DNA of 64,000 nt from Streptomyces longhuiensis (GCF_020616555.1 NZ_CP085173.1:372001-436000); one strand, 5' to 3'; positions 1-8,538 are shown, counted from the first letter of the stretch. The notes: generated from the letters alone by a model not told the origin. Made by a program: numbers and translations.

Positions 1-465
1 TGGCAGGGATGGCCCTGTGGCGGCTGACCGAAGCGGCCTTCGGCAAGCGGGGCCCGACAGCAAGAAGGCTGCAAGAGGACGATCGTTGCAGGCCACTGCG
101 TCTTCTACGGGTTCGTCGCCTACTCCGTGCTGTCGTACGCGGCCGGATAGAAGGGAAGCGGCAGCGGCAGATCGGACAAGGAATCCCGGGACATCACGGC
201 GAAGACTCTGGACTGGCCGGGCGGGCAGTGGATCGTCGGGGTCGCGGGTGCGACGGTGGCCGATGCTGGTGCATGGATCGCTGCCCGGGCGTTCATACGC
301 ACGTTCCAGAAGCACGTGAAGATGTCCGATATCTCACCGAAGGCCCGCAAGGTGGTCACCTTTCCGGGAATGTTCGGCGGCGCCTGCCGGGGCGCTGCCT
401 TCGCGCTCGGCCTCGCGGCCTACGGCGCCTTCTCCTGGGCCAACACCCGCTGGCGCAAGGTCTGA
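1..465 (+). pseudogene. DUF1206 membrane protein remnant, frame-shifted, 5' end outside window
   Basis: DUF1206 proteins are multi-pass actinobacterial membrane proteins of unknown role with three repeats. The similarity here is scattered over several frames. ALWRLTEAAFG is read from about 15, CVFYGFVAYSVLSYAAG in another frame, then an in-frame TAG interrupts at 148-150, and reading resumes with GGQWIVGVAG and SPKARKVVTFPG. The last part jumps from the start of a repeat straight to the usual family C terminus (GLAAYGAFSWANTRWRKV), which suggests an internal deletion. The gene is therefore dead. The family assignment rests on my recognition of these motifs. Confidence 0.6.
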
Positions 466-930
466 CACAGCCGACACCACGTCGTGCGGCCCAGGGGCGG
501 CGCCGACACACACGCTGACTCCACACCTGGCCCGTCCCTACCGCTTCCGCCCGGCTGAGAACGCGGCGGGCAGAGCAGCCCCCAGCCACCTCTTTCATGG
601 CTCCACAACGAGGCCACCGACCTTCGGGCCCTGCATGACTCCCCCCCTCCTCCCGTTGACGACCCGAGGGAGTGTCATCGGATCCCGCGGCCTCAACAGA
701 TCGATGAGGGCTTGAAAGATCGCTCAGGGAATGCACCACGCCCAAGCCCTCCTCCGCCCTGCAAGACCACGAGCCGGCGCCCTCTTCGCAATGTCCGCTT
801 CGTGAAATTGCCTCCCACCTGGCGCTGCTTCCGGGCTCACGCCTCCCAGCCTCCAGGTGTCCGGGATCAAGGGGAAGCTTCACCAGCGCCTCAGGGAGCA
901 TGCTCCTAGCACGGCGGGCAGCCTCGAGGA
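466..930. other. Gap with no recognisable gene
   Basis: Open frames on both strands here have arginine- or serine-rich composition and no motif I recognise. It lies between the DUF1206 remnant and the end of the VanZ-like gene. Confidence 0.5.
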
Positions 931-1626
931 TCAGGGGCGCTTCGCCCGCAGCAACGCAGGAATCCTCTTGCGGAGGGACCTCGGCGCAGTTTGCTTCCTG
1001 GCCTTTGTCTTGGCGTTTGTTTTGGTGGCCGATGCGGGGCGATCGTCGCTTTTGCGCCAGGCCCACACCCAGCGTTCCCGGCTCTTCTTGACGGCAGCGA
1101 CCCGAGCTGGTTCGTCGGCTGGTTCGGCGCGCGGGCGCCACCAGTGGACGCGGCGCGGATGCAACGCTCGGCCGAGCCTGCGGCCAAGGACGAGATACCC
1201 GAGGAAGGCGCCTGCCGCATTGAGGATCACATCGTCGATGTCGAATGCCCGACCGGCAACCAGCAGTCCTTGAGCGACCTCTACGGTGAGCATCACGAAC
1301 GCCGTCATGAGCACCACTCGGACGAAGCCCCGCGTGCGCGGGAAGATCACTGGCAACAGGAGTCCGAACGGCACTCCCAGAACGACGTTTCCTCCGACCT
1401 GCTTGATCGTGTCTCGCCAGTCAGGCTGGTTGAAGTACAGCCGAATCGAGCTGCCGGGGTGCAGGTTGGTGTGGGTCAACGGTACAGACGTAGGTGACGG
1501 GACGAGTGTGACTTTCGCCAGCGCGACGGCGAAAGCCACCATGCAGACGAAGCCAACTGCCATGGCAAAGGCGCGTACCAGATTCCAGCCCCATGAGCGC
1601 CGCCGCGGACGAGGTTCGAGTTTCAT
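931..1626 (-). CDS. VanZ-like family membrane protein
   Basis: Small integral membrane protein of the VanZ-like family, named after a teicoplanin-resistance accessory protein; its biochemical role is unknown. A basic N terminus is followed by about four hydrophobic segments. The C-terminal half carries the family signature DIDDVILNAAGAFLGYL and then a long Lys/Arg-rich tail. I start at the ATG at 1626 because the first membrane segment follows directly. The frame stays open to 1755, but that stretch is Arg-rich and not membrane-like. Neither ATG has a convincing ribosome-binding site. The gene stands alone. Confidence 0.7.
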   Translation of the reverse strand: MKLEPRPRRRSWGWNLVRAFAMAVGFVCMVAFAVALAKVTLVPSPTSVPLTHTNLHPGSSIRLYFNQPDWRDTIKQVGGNVVLGVPFGLLLPVIFPRTRGFVRVVLMTAFVMLTVEVAQGLLVAGRAFDIDDVILNAAGAFLGYLVLGRRLGRALHPRRVHWWRPRAEPADEPARVAAVKKSRERWVWAWRKSDDRPASATKTNAKTKARKQTAPRSLRKRIPALLRAKRP

Positions 1627-1793
1627 GCGGCGCCAACTACCCCGACGCCGGCGCCGCATACGTCGACCGGCCAGATGCGTGCGCTTCCCCATGCGCCTCA
1701 ATGCCTTGCTGGGGGCGCCCGCTCCCCCCTGCCAGCGCCCCCAGCCTCGAAGCATGGCACCGAATCAACTCTGGCTCTCCTGCCTGCGCCTGG

Positions 1794-1965
1794 TGGACGA
1801 GCAACCGGTGGTCGATCAGCGACGTGATGGCCCGAGAGATCGAGGACCTCGGCTACGCATCGCTGCTTGGTGGCACCGAGCGGCTGGTGGTCGGCACCGG
1901 CATCTCCTCGGTGAGGGGAGGGTGTTGGCCAGGGCCGCCCGGGCAAGTGCGCTTGCCGACCCGGG
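1794..1965 (+). pseudogene. Luciferase-like (F420-dependent) monooxygenase fragment
   Basis: The frame here reads MAREIEDLGYASLLGG and then TERLVVGTGISSV. These resemble the N-terminal strand-helix pattern of LLM-class F420-dependent oxidoreductases, with the normal spacer between the two parts missing. After a frame change, LARAARASALADPG resembles the next helix. No substrate-binding core remains. It is a short decayed fragment with no start or stop of its own. Confidence 0.4.
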
Positions 1966-2055
1966 ATGCGACGACGCCGGCCCCGAGCCCGGACGGTGCA
2001 CCATGCCAGGAACGAGGCCGACTACAGACCGGTGACACACGTACATCGCCGTCGC

Positions 2056-2199
2056 TCAGCGACGCCGCAGTCGGTCGAGCCACGCGCGAGCCTGAGCCTG
2101 CTTGCGAGGGTCCGCGGCCGTCCGGCGCGCCGTCGCGATGGCCCGTTGTCCCTGCGGACTGCGGCTGTACTGCTTGATCCGGTCAAAGATGCCGGGCAT
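2056..2199 (-). CDS. Small basic protein, 47 aa, unknown function
   Basis: A 47-residue protein that begins MPGIFDRIKQYSRSPQGQ and ends in DRLRRR. A GGAGG ribosome-binding site sits four bases upstream of the ATG, which is the main reason to accept such a short gene. The sequence is amphipathic and strongly basic (about 12 Arg/Lys). The central pattern SPQGQRAI...ADPRKQAQAR looks like small uncharacterised streptomycete proteins. It has no membrane segment or cysteine. The neighbours are unrelated remnants, so context gives no hint of its job. Confidence 0.6.
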   Translation of the reverse strand: MPGIFDRIKQYSRSPQGQRAIATARRTAADPRKQAQARAWLDRLRRR

Positions 2200-2328
2200 G
2201 ACGCCTCCAAGGTGCCGTTCGCCAAGAGCTGCCACATTGCGTCGCCGCTCACGTTGCGACTACCCGGGAAGCAATACGGAACACGAAAGCGGGCACACGG
2301 GCGACAACGACTAGGAACAGGAGTTCCC

Positions 2329-2508
2329 ATGCTTGCCATCGCCTCTGCCGTGCTGTTCTTCCTGGCATTCCTGATCAATGCCGCCGACATCGCGACGAAC
2401 GACGTCTTCTCGTCTGTGAACGTCATGCTCCTCGGACTCACCGCTCTGGCTCTCCATCTGGCGGGAGCCGGTGGCTGGGCACGTACCAGAACATCGCGTC
2501 GACGCTGA
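2329..2508 (+). CDS. Small membrane protein, 59 aa
   Basis: A 59-residue protein with two hydrophobic segments (residues 2-18 and about 30-46) and a basic Arg-rich tail. An ACAGGAG ribosome-binding site at 2317-2323 places the start at the ATG at 2329. The pattern (N-terminal LFFLAF helix, a polar turn with ND, then LLGLTALALHLAG) is typical of short uncharacterised membrane proteins that are common in Streptomyces. No function can be assigned, and it is not obviously in an operon. Confidence 0.65.
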   Translation: MLAIASAVLFFLAFLINAADIATNDVFSSVNVMLLGLTALALHLAGAGGWARTRTSRRR

Positions 2509-2627
2509 ACCCGTGCTCATGCCACGGACTTACGCGGCGTAGAGCACCCGCAAGTAGTCGATCATGGTTGGGGTTTCCCGGGGCACCCGTCCTCCCACGG
2601 CGTTTACTGACGGACGAAGGAGATTCA

Positions 2628-3077
2628 GTGGTGATGCACAAGCCCGACAGCGTGACAGGCGCGCCCCCCATGACCGGTTGCGCGGCCTCGACCCGTGGCG
2701 GGGGCGACCGCCTGAGCGTGCTGGTGGTCGCCCTCGCACTGATCGGGTTTGCTTTCTGCGCGGGCCTGTTGCTCTTCGTGCGCTTCGCCCACTGGGCCGG
2801 GGCGCATCCGTTCGTAGGAACCCTCCTCATCGTGCTTGCCATTCCGGTGCTCTACGTGGCGCTGCGGGCGATGCCCCGGGCACACGAGTTGCGCCGGGCC
2901 GCCCGAGCCGGAATGGCCCAAGCCGACCGTGAGTTGGGGGTGTATCCAGCCGGTGTGTCGGGCGCGGTCCGAGCGGTCGAGCCAGACGACGCGTCCACGC
3001 CCGGCCCGCGAACCCCGGACGCGGTGCACGACGGGCTGACAGTCGAACTCCACCATCGTCGCGCCGACTTCGGGTAG
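2628..3077 (+). CDS. Two-helix membrane protein, unknown function
   Basis: About 149 residues. After a polar N terminus there are two membrane segments (SVLVVALALIGFAFCAGLLL and FVGTLLIVLAIPVLYVALRA) and a long cytoplasmic tail. GGAG at 2619-2622 is followed by tandem GTG-GTG-ATG codons at 2628, 2631 and 2634. I take the first because the spacing is five bases, but any of the three could be used. I do not recognise a family. It is followed 38 bases later by another small gene on the same strand. Confidence 0.6.
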   Translation: MVMHKPDSVTGAPPMTGCAASTRGGGDRLSVLVVALALIGFAFCAGLLLFVRFAHWAGAHPFVGTLLIVLAIPVLYVALRAMPRAHELRRAARAGMAQADRELGVYPAGVSGAVRAVEPDDASTPGPRTPDAVHDGLTVELHHRRADFG

Positions 3078-3115
3078 CAGGACCGTCGGCTTCGAGGGGC
3101 GCCTCGGCTCAGAGC

Positions 3116-3397
3116 GTGGCGTACTTCCCAGCATTCGATGAGAACGCCAGCCTGCGGCACCAGTTCCATCGCGCTGATGAGGATGGCGGCTTGTGGTACG
3201 TCGAGGCCGCACCCGACCGCGGCGAGTTGATCGTCATCAAGCAAGCCGAGCTGACTTCGGCCGGCCAGCTCCACCGGTACAACTGGGAGCACTTGGAGGA
3301 CGAGCACGGCTTCTTGACAGATCAAGCGGTCGCCCCTGAAGAGAACCCACAGGAGGCCATCCCGGCCGAAGAGTTCCAGCGGGTGTGGAACCGGTGA
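3116..3397 (+). CDS. Small soluble protein resembling DUF6881
   Basis: A 93-residue acidic protein. The pattern (a WYVE strand, a Tyr/Asn-containing RYNW motif, a run of acidic residues, then IPAEEFQRVWNR at the C terminus) resembles the DUF6881 group, whose members often sit among SUKH-type immunity genes. The start is a GTG at 3116; a weak purine-rich stretch precedes it. A SUKH gene lies 480 bases downstream on the other strand, which fits an immunity-gene neighbourhood. The family call is from pattern recognition and is only moderately secure. Confidence 0.5.
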   Translation: MAYFPAFDENASLRHQFHRADEDGGLWYVEAAPDRGELIVIKQAELTSAGQLHRYNWEHLEDEHGFLTDQAVAPEENPQEAIPAEEFQRVWNR

Positions 3398-3876
3398 GTG
3401 GGCTGGGCATCCGCCTTGTAAGTTCGCTCCGCCCTGATCGCGGTAGAGCCCGCCGGGGCGGACCGAGGCCGTGCACGTCTTCCGGCGATTGCGTCTGTAC
3501 GTCGTCGTTGATGTCAGCGCGGCTCGTCGCCCGATGTCACGTCACGGCTGGGCCAGGCCCCGTAGCCTTCGTAGAGTTGTTTCATTAGCTTGATCCAGAA
3601 GGCTGAACTTCTCGTCCTTCGATGCGCTCTGGGTAGAAGCTGGAGCTCCTTACCCCTTCGGGCACGCAACGGGCGCACACTCCGGCTACTGTTCGGACCC
3701 GCAGCCTCGCAAGGGGTACCCGCGGACAACTGTGGTGGCATGCCATGGCTTTATCGGTCTCTAGGAACAGAGTCTGGCGAACCGTTCCGGAGGCAGTTGG
3801 TGTCACCTGGCTCACGGATCTCGATGAGAATCGGCGGCACTGTCGTGTCCACGAACTTGGGACAGCCGGCCTTTCG
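3398..3876. other. Gap with no recognisable gene
   Basis: No frame on either strand shows a convincing domain. A possible short palindromic segment around 3440-3475 could be a terminator for the gene ending at 3397. Confidence 0.4.
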
Positions 3877-4428
3877 TCAGAGTGGCTGGCCGTCGAAGGG
3901 GTCGCCGGAGCCGGGCTCGAAGGTCGTGCCGAGGTCGTACTTCGCGATCCCGAAAGGTTGAAAATCGGCATCGGCAAGGACGCGGTAGAGGAACTCCGAG
4001 GTGGACATGTCGTACTGGTGCCACGTGCCGATGTCATTGGACCGAGCGAGGACGGGATACTCGCCCGGACGCTCGGCATCGATCAGCCAGAAGTACTCGT
4101 CGGCCCATTCGGTGGAGCCCCACTCAACCAGCCCCTTGCCGCCTGGCGCATACATCGCATAGGGCTCGACGGCGGAGACGTCTCCGTACCTGCTGTCTTG
4201 GTCGACCGACAGGGAGGCCCGCCACTGTGTCAGGAAGTCAAACGCGATGCCCTCGTCGCGTCCCAGAAAGTAGACGGAATCACTGAAGACGCCGCCGCCG
4301 AACACCTCGTAGAGCTCCTTGTAGTCCGCCGGAAGCGGAACCCCCAGCTCTCCTTCAACTTCCGCCCAATCGACGGAGATTCCGAGCGGCTCCCACCCGG
4401 TCAGTTCGATCACTCGCTGACTCCACAT
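3877..4428 (-). CDS. SMI1/KNR4 (SUKH) family protein
   Basis: About 183 residues of the SUKH superfamily, proteins that often act as immunity proteins for contact-dependent or RHS toxins. Visible hallmarks are GVPLPADYKELYEVFGGGVF near the N terminus (the LP.DYK..Y..FGGG motif), the central strand EYFWLID, and the C-terminal TSEFLYRVL helix. The ATG at 4428 (MWSQRVIEL) fits other family members; an in-frame GTG at 4485 would add 19 residues. No cognate toxin is adjacent, so it is an orphan immunity-type gene. Confidence 0.75.
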   Translation of the reverse strand: MWSQRVIELTGWEPLGISVDWAEVEGELGVPLPADYKELYEVFGGGVFSDSVYFLGRDEGIAFDFLTQWRASLSVDQDSRYGDVSAVEPYAMYAPGGKGLVEWGSTEWADEYFWLIDAERPGEYPVLARSNDIGTWHQYDMSTSEFLYRVLADADFQPFGIAKYDLGTTFEPGSGDPFDGQPL

Positions 4429-4595
4429 ACAACAATCTTCTAGCACCTGCCTTGGTCTCGACGCCCCCAACCCCTCGTCGCTCACGTCAAGAACGGCACC
4501 TCTCGCACTGACTCGTCGACGTCACTGTTGTGTGGATTGGGGGGCTGCTGCAGGTTCGGGTGACAAGTGACGTCACTACTGCTCGACAAAGCCAC

Positions 4596-4652
4596 AGGCC
4601 TCGAGCCTTCGACCGCGAGGCCTACAAACAGCGCAACACCGTGAACTGGTGA
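4596..4652 (+). pseudogene. IS5-family transposase scrap
   Basis: Nineteen codons read RPRAFDREAYKQRNTVNW and then stop. The AFD.EAY.QRN.V motif matches the region just before the catalytic Glu in the IS5-family transposase at 58.3-59.2 kb in this window (AFDAEAYRQRNAVERC). Only this short piece survives, next to the end of another IS. Confidence 0.6.
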
Positions 4653-4739
4653 CCCTCTCGATGCGACCCACGAGCGGGGCGGTCGCTGTAGTCTGTCCCG
4701 CTGATCAGACGTTCGCTGGCGGGTGGGGTTACTGATCGT

Positions 4740-6106
4740 TTCAGTGGACGTTAAGTCCGATCTTCCTCGGTTCGCCATAGCTCGATCGTGGTACTGATCG
4801 CCGCACGAGCCGCCTGCTGGGCATGTCCATGCTGAGATGCGGGGCGTGAAGAGAGAGCCGTACCTCAGCGACTTGTCGGACGAGCAGTGGGCGTTGATCG
4901 AAACGATGATCACGGCCTGGAAGCGAGTCCGGGTGGCCCGGTCGGCGACCGGAGATCCCGGGGTCTGCGATCTGCGGGAGGTCGTGAACGCGATCTTCTA
5001 CCAGAACCGGACGGGCTGCCAGTGGCGCCTCCTTCCGCATGATCTGCCGTCCTGGTCGGCGGTGTTCTACTACTTCACGCTGTGGCGCGAGGACGGACTG
5101 GACCAGCGGATTCAGGAACTCCTGCGCTGTCAGGTTCGGGAGAGAGCGAGGCGATTAGAGGACCCGTCCCTCGTGATCATCGACACCCAGTCCGTGCGCG
5201 CGGCCGCGGGTGTCCCGAAGACCACGACGGGGCTGGACGCGAACAAGAAGGTATCGGGCCGCAAGCGGGGACTGGCCGTGGACGTTCTGGGGCTGATCAT
5301 CGGCGTCGTGGTGCTGGCCGCATCCGCCCACGACAACGCCGCCGGCACCGCCCTGCTCGACCAGGCCGCCGAGCGGTGCGGGAACCGGCTGGAGAAGGCA
5401 CTGGTGGACCAGGGCTTCAAGGATCAAGTCGTCATCCATGGCACGTTGTTGGACATCGACGTCGAGGTCGTCCGCCGCAACCCCGAAGACCAGGGCAAAG
5501 GCTTCGTCCCGCAGCCGAAAAGGTGGATCGTGGAACAGGTCAACGGCACGTTGATGCTGCATCGGCGCCTGGCTCGCGAATACGACCACCGCACCGACAC
5601 CTCCACCTCACGTGTCTACTGGGCGTCCATCGCGAACATGACGCGCCGCCTGACCATACCGAGTCCCACCTGGCGCGACACCCTCGAGCTGGCCGCATGA
5701 ACATCACCGAGCTCCTGGCCGGCCTCCAGGCTCAGCGCGACGAGACCACGGCCCGGGCCGCTGAACTACGCGACCAGATCGAGAACTTGACCGCCGCCCT
5801 GGCCGAGACCGAAGCGCGACTCGCGGACCTGGTCACAACCCAGAAGGTCATCGCCGAACTCGCCCCGGCCCACAACGAACCCGAACCTCCCGAGACGAGC
5901 ACCGCCTACCAGGCCATCGTGAACGCCTTCAACCAGCACCCCGACCAAGAGTTCCGCGCTCGTGAACTGCACGAACTCCTCGGCATGCCTACCGACGAGG
6001 CATCCGTCAACGTCACACGCGCCCGCCTCGGACGCCTCACCCGCCAAGGCTTCCTCGCCCAGCCCGGACGCGGCCGCTACCAGAAACGGGCTCAGCGTCC
6101 ACTGAA
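4740..6106 (+). mobile_element. IS5-superfamily insertion sequence with passenger gene
   Basis: About 1.37 kb, bounded by an 11-base inverted repeat: TTCAGTGGACG at 4740-4750 and CGTCCACTGAA at 6096-6106. It contains an intact DDE transposase and a second gene overlapping its stop codon. No clear target-site duplication is visible. A 127-base copy of its left end lies inverted at 6728-6854. Confidence 0.7.
4837..5700 (+). CDS. IS5-family DDE transposase
   Basis: An intact 287-residue transposase. The N-terminal YLSDLSDEQWALIE motif and the insertion domain GCQWRLLPHDLPSW are typical of IS5-superfamily enzymes. The catalytic acids appear in order as IIDTQSVRAA (Asp), ALVDQGFKDQ (Asp) and RWIVEQVNGTLMLHRRLAREY (Glu). 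It ends in an ATGA overlap with the next gene, so both are probably translated together. It starts within the left 100 bases of the IS, as usual. No internal stop or frameshift was seen, so it may still be active. Confidence 0.85.
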   Translation: MRGVKREPYLSDLSDEQWALIETMITAWKRVRVARSATGDPGVCDLREVVNAIFYQNRTGCQWRLLPHDLPSWSAVFYYFTLWREDGLDQRIQELLRCQVRERARRLEDPSLVIIDTQSVRAAAGVPKTTTGLDANKKVSGRKRGLAVDVLGLIIGVVVLAASAHDNAAGTALLDQAAERCGNRLEKALVDQGFKDQVVIHGTLLDIDVEVVRRNPEDQGKGFVPQPKRWIVEQVNGTLMLHRRLAREYDHRTDTSTSRVYWASIANMTRRLTIPSPTWRDTLELAA

Positions 6107-6119
6107 GCAGCCTTGCTGA
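5697..6119 (+). CDS. IS passenger protein: coiled coil plus winged-helix-like domain
   Basis: A 140-residue protein whose ATG overlaps the transposase stop codon (ATGA at 5697-5700). Residues 1-50 form a predicted coiled coil (AELRDQIENLTAALAETEAR). Residues 70-125 look like a small winged-helix domain (YQAIVNAFNQHPDQEFRARE, then RLGRLTRQGFLAQPGRGRY). This suggests DNA binding, and a helper or regulatory role in transposition is likely but unproven. The reading frame runs through the IS right inverted repeat and stops 13 bases outside the element, so the last residues come from flanking DNA. Confidence 0.7.
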   Translation: MNITELLAGLQAQRDETTARAAELRDQIENLTAALAETEARLADLVTTQKVIAELAPAHNEPEPPETSTAYQAIVNAFNQHPDQEFRARELHELLGMPTDEASVNVTRARLGRLTRQGFLAQPGRGRYQKRAQRPLKQPC

Positions 6120-6198
6120 TTCCTCAACGCATCGGTCGCCACCCGGATCTGCCGCCGCCGGGTGTGGTGCCACCACACGCCTGACTGGGCACCCAGAT

Positions 6199-6588
6199 CT
6201 ACTGGGCGGACACCTTCGTGAGCACCAGGGACCACGACCCATCCGGACGGCTGAACTCCACCTTCCCTCCGCCGCGCGCGTAGAGCTGGACACCGGAGAC
6301 CTCACCGATGCCACGCTCATCGATGTCCAGGTAGACGAAGTCGCCGCCGCTGCTGTCGACGAAGTCCCAGTGGCCGTGCAAATCTTCGGGGTCGGTGTGC
6401 GCGTCTGTCGACAGATCAGTGGCGGTGAATGTGCCGTCGGAATCGAGCGTGATCTCGCCGCCGGTCTTGCCGTTGCGGTATATGCCGGGAAGCTCGTCGG
6501 GGTCGGCCGAGTACGCACACCCTGAGATAAGTACCGAAGCAGCGCCCAGTACAGCGACGAACCACCGTCCGACTATCCCCCTGCTCAT
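6199..6588 (-). CDS. Secreted lipoprotein, unknown function
   Basis: A 129-residue predicted lipoprotein. An N-terminal signal (MSRGIVGRWFVAVLGAASV) is followed by the lipobox LISGC with the acylated Cys near residue 24. The mature part is a small beta-rich domain (LPGIYRNGKTGGEITLDSDG, then an FTATDL strand and WDFVD) of the kind seen in short streptomycete lipoproteins. The ATG at 6588 has an AGGGGGACAGG site upstream. It lies between an intact IS and an inverted copy of that IS's end, so it could move with them. Confidence 0.75.
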   Translation of the reverse strand: MSRGIVGRWFVAVLGAASVLISGCAYSADPDELPGIYRNGKTGGEITLDSDGTFTATDLSTDAHTDPEDLHGHWDFVDSSGGDFVYLDIDERGIGEVSGVQLYARGGGKVEFSRPDGSWSLVLTKVSAQ

Positions 6589-6727
6589 CCTGTCCCCCTG
6601 ATCATCACGGCGCCACGGCTCAAGCGCGCCGCACTTGCCGAACCAGATCTTGAACGCGTTCAAAACGTATGTCAAGCGTGAGTGGGTGTGACTTGCTTGG
6701 TCGCTTCGTGGGGCTGATCATTTTGCT

Positions 6728-6854
6728 GCTGAGGTACGGCTCTCTCTTCACGCCCCGCATCTCCGCATGGACATGCCCAGCAGGCGGCTCGTGCGGCGAT
6801 CAGTACCACGATCGAGCGATCACGAACCGAGGAAGATCGGACTTAACGTCCACT
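6728..6854 (-). repeat. Inverted 127-bp copy of the left end of the IS at 4740
   Basis: Reverse-complementing this stretch gives the left terminal repeat, leader and first nine transposase codons of the IS at 4740-4866, with only a few mismatches (around 6800 and 6765). It then diverges abruptly. The outer terminal bases merge with the end of the next IS at 6854. Confidence 0.85.
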
Positions 6855-7721
6855 CAGAATGACTTTCGAAGGCGCCGGAGGCAGATGATGCTGCAGGCGA
6901 GGTCGAGTAGCCCCTGGTGGAGATCGGCGCGTCGCTCGTAGCGGGTGCGGAGGCGCTTGAACTGGTGGAGCCAGGCGAAGGCGCGCTCTACGACCCAGCG
7001 CACCTTGCCGAGTCCGGAACCGTGGGCGACGCCGTGTCGGGCGATCATCGGTTTGATGCCGCGCTTCCACAGCAGGCGGCGGTACTTGCACGAAGTCGTA
7101 GCCCCGGTCGGCGAACAGCCGCCGGGGCCTGTGTCGCGGGCGTCCTCGCAGTCCTCGGATCGGCGGGATCGCGTCCAGCAGGGGCAGCAGCTGGGTGACG
7201 TCGTGGCGATTGCCTCCGGTGAGCATCACGGCGAGCGGGGTGCCACAACGATCCACGATCACATGGTGCTTGGAGCCGGGACGGGCGCGGTCGACGGGCG
7301 ATGGGCCGACAAGATCCCCCCTTTGAGAGCCCGGACGTGCGAGCCGTCCACGGCGCAGTCGTCCAGGTCCAGCAGGTCTGCGCGGCGCAGTTCGGTCAGC
7401 AGTGCGGCGTGCAGGCAGGGCCAGACGCCGGCCTCGGTCCAATCCCGCAGCCGACGCCAGGCCGTGACTCCGGAGCAGCCCACGGCCTGCGCGGGGACAT
7501 CGCGCCATGCCACACCCGTCCGCAGCACGTAGATGATGCCGGCCAGGGCCGCCCAGTCCGAGACTCGTAGCCGCCCGGGGTGGCGGTGGCGTCGTTCGGG
7601 AGCGGGCGGCAGCAGCGGAGCCACCCGCTCCCACAGGTCATCCGGAACAAGATCAGCACACACCTGGACAGCCTGCCCACCATGATCGTCGGGCACAAGA
7701 GCGCAGTTCAACTCATTCTGA
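6854..7721 (-). mobile_element. IS5-superfamily (IS427-like) insertion sequence, inactivated
   Basis: An 868-bp element with near-perfect 12-base ends, TCAGAATGACTT at 6854-6865 and AACTCATTCTGA at 7710-7721. It appears to have inserted exactly at the end of the truncated inverted IS copy. Its transposase carries an extra frameshift. No clear target duplication was seen. Confidence 0.75.
6866..7696 (-). pseudogene. IS427-like transposase, frame-shifted
   Basis: Two-frame transposase typical of the IS427 group. The first frame runs LVPDDLWERVAPLLPP to AVDGSHVRALKGG. The second frame, entered by a normal -1 slip at the AAAGGGGGG run near 7315, carries GPSPVDRARPGSKHH and LFADRGYD. A further, abnormal frame change near 7095 separates this from the C-terminal catalytic part KPMIARHGVAHGSGLGKVRW and VVERAFAWLHQFKRLRTRYE. 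That second break should abolish activity. Confidence 0.7.
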
Positions 7722-7837
7722 ACCGAACAGACTGGGCGTTTCTCCCTTAATTCCGCAGGTCAGGTAGCGAAGACGGGCGGCACGTACCTGCTGGCCGACC
7801 GCTTCACCCTAGGCTGACGAACCGTCGGATCAGAATG

Positions 7838-7862
7838 CCCCCGCCCCGGACGGGGCGGCGGC
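7838..7862. terminator. GC-rich hairpin, probable terminator
   Basis: CCGCCCCG at 7841-7848 and CGGGGCGG at 7851-7858 form an 8-bp stem with a GA loop, just downstream of the stop of the minus-strand gene ending at 7891. Confidence 0.6.
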
Positions 7863-7890
7863 ATTGAGCTTCACGCCTTGATACAGGGCG

Positions 7891-8538
7891 TCATGCCCGT
7901 GGTTGTGCCTGGCGCTCGCGAAGGATGGCAACGCCGTCTCCATCGAGCGCATCGAGGTAGGACGTGCGACCGGCCATCGCCATGATCAGGGCCAGGGTCG
8001 TGCCGGACACGCGTGGCCCCTCGCCGGTGGTGAAGGGGCTGTCGGTGGCGGTCAGGCGCAGTTCGCGGATGCGGGTCTTGGTGAAGACGGGCAGATCGGT
8101 GCGCTGGTAGTAGTCGGCCAGGGTGGTCAACGTGCGGACGGGGTAGTCGCGTTCGATGCCGAGCGGCCGGCGGATGTCCTCGCCGTGCACGATGGTCTCG
8201 CCGAGCATGGCCACGGTCGAGGGGATCGGCTTCGTCGTGCGGGTGGCCACTCGGCTAAACCGGTCGAGCGTCTCGGCCGGGGTGGCGCCCAGCTGTTCGG
8301 CCAGCCGCATGGCGACCTGCTTGTCGAAGTCGAAGCGGCAGCGGATCACGCCCGCCATCCACCGCACCGGGTTGAGGCCGGCCGCCGAGGTCAGGTGGGC
8401 GAGCACGTCACGAACGGTGAGCCCCTCGCACAGCGACGGGGTGGCCCACTGATGGTCGGTCAGCTGCGCGAGGTCGGCGGCCAGGGCGGTCCGCTCGGTG
8501 TGGATCAGTGGCCAGGTTCCGGTGGCGGATGTCGTCAT
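7891..8538 (-). CDS. Maleylpyruvate isomerase-family, mycothiol-dependent (DinB-like) protein
   Basis: A 215-residue four-helix DinB-fold protein of the mycothiol-dependent maleylpyruvate isomerase family, which use the actinobacterial thiol mycothiol and a divalent metal. Visible marks are the N-terminal ERTALAADLAQLTDHQWATP, the metal-ligand segment LCEGLTVRDVLAHLTSAA, the central MLGETIVHGEDIRRPLG (second His ligand), and a C-terminal domain with GPRVSGTTLALIMAMAGR. It is probably co-transcribed with the VOC gene it follows. The substrate is unknown; detoxification is the usual guess. Confidence 0.8.
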   Translation of the reverse strand: MTTSATGTWPLIHTERTALAADLAQLTDHQWATPSLCEGLTVRDVLAHLTSAAGLNPVRWMAGVIRCRFDFDKQVAMRLAEQLGATPAETLDRFSRVATRTTKPIPSTVAMLGETIVHGEDIRRPLGIERDYPVRTLTTLADYYQRTDLPVFTKTRIRELRLTATDSPFTTGEGPRVSGTTLALIMAMAGRTSYLDALDGDGVAILRERQAQPRA

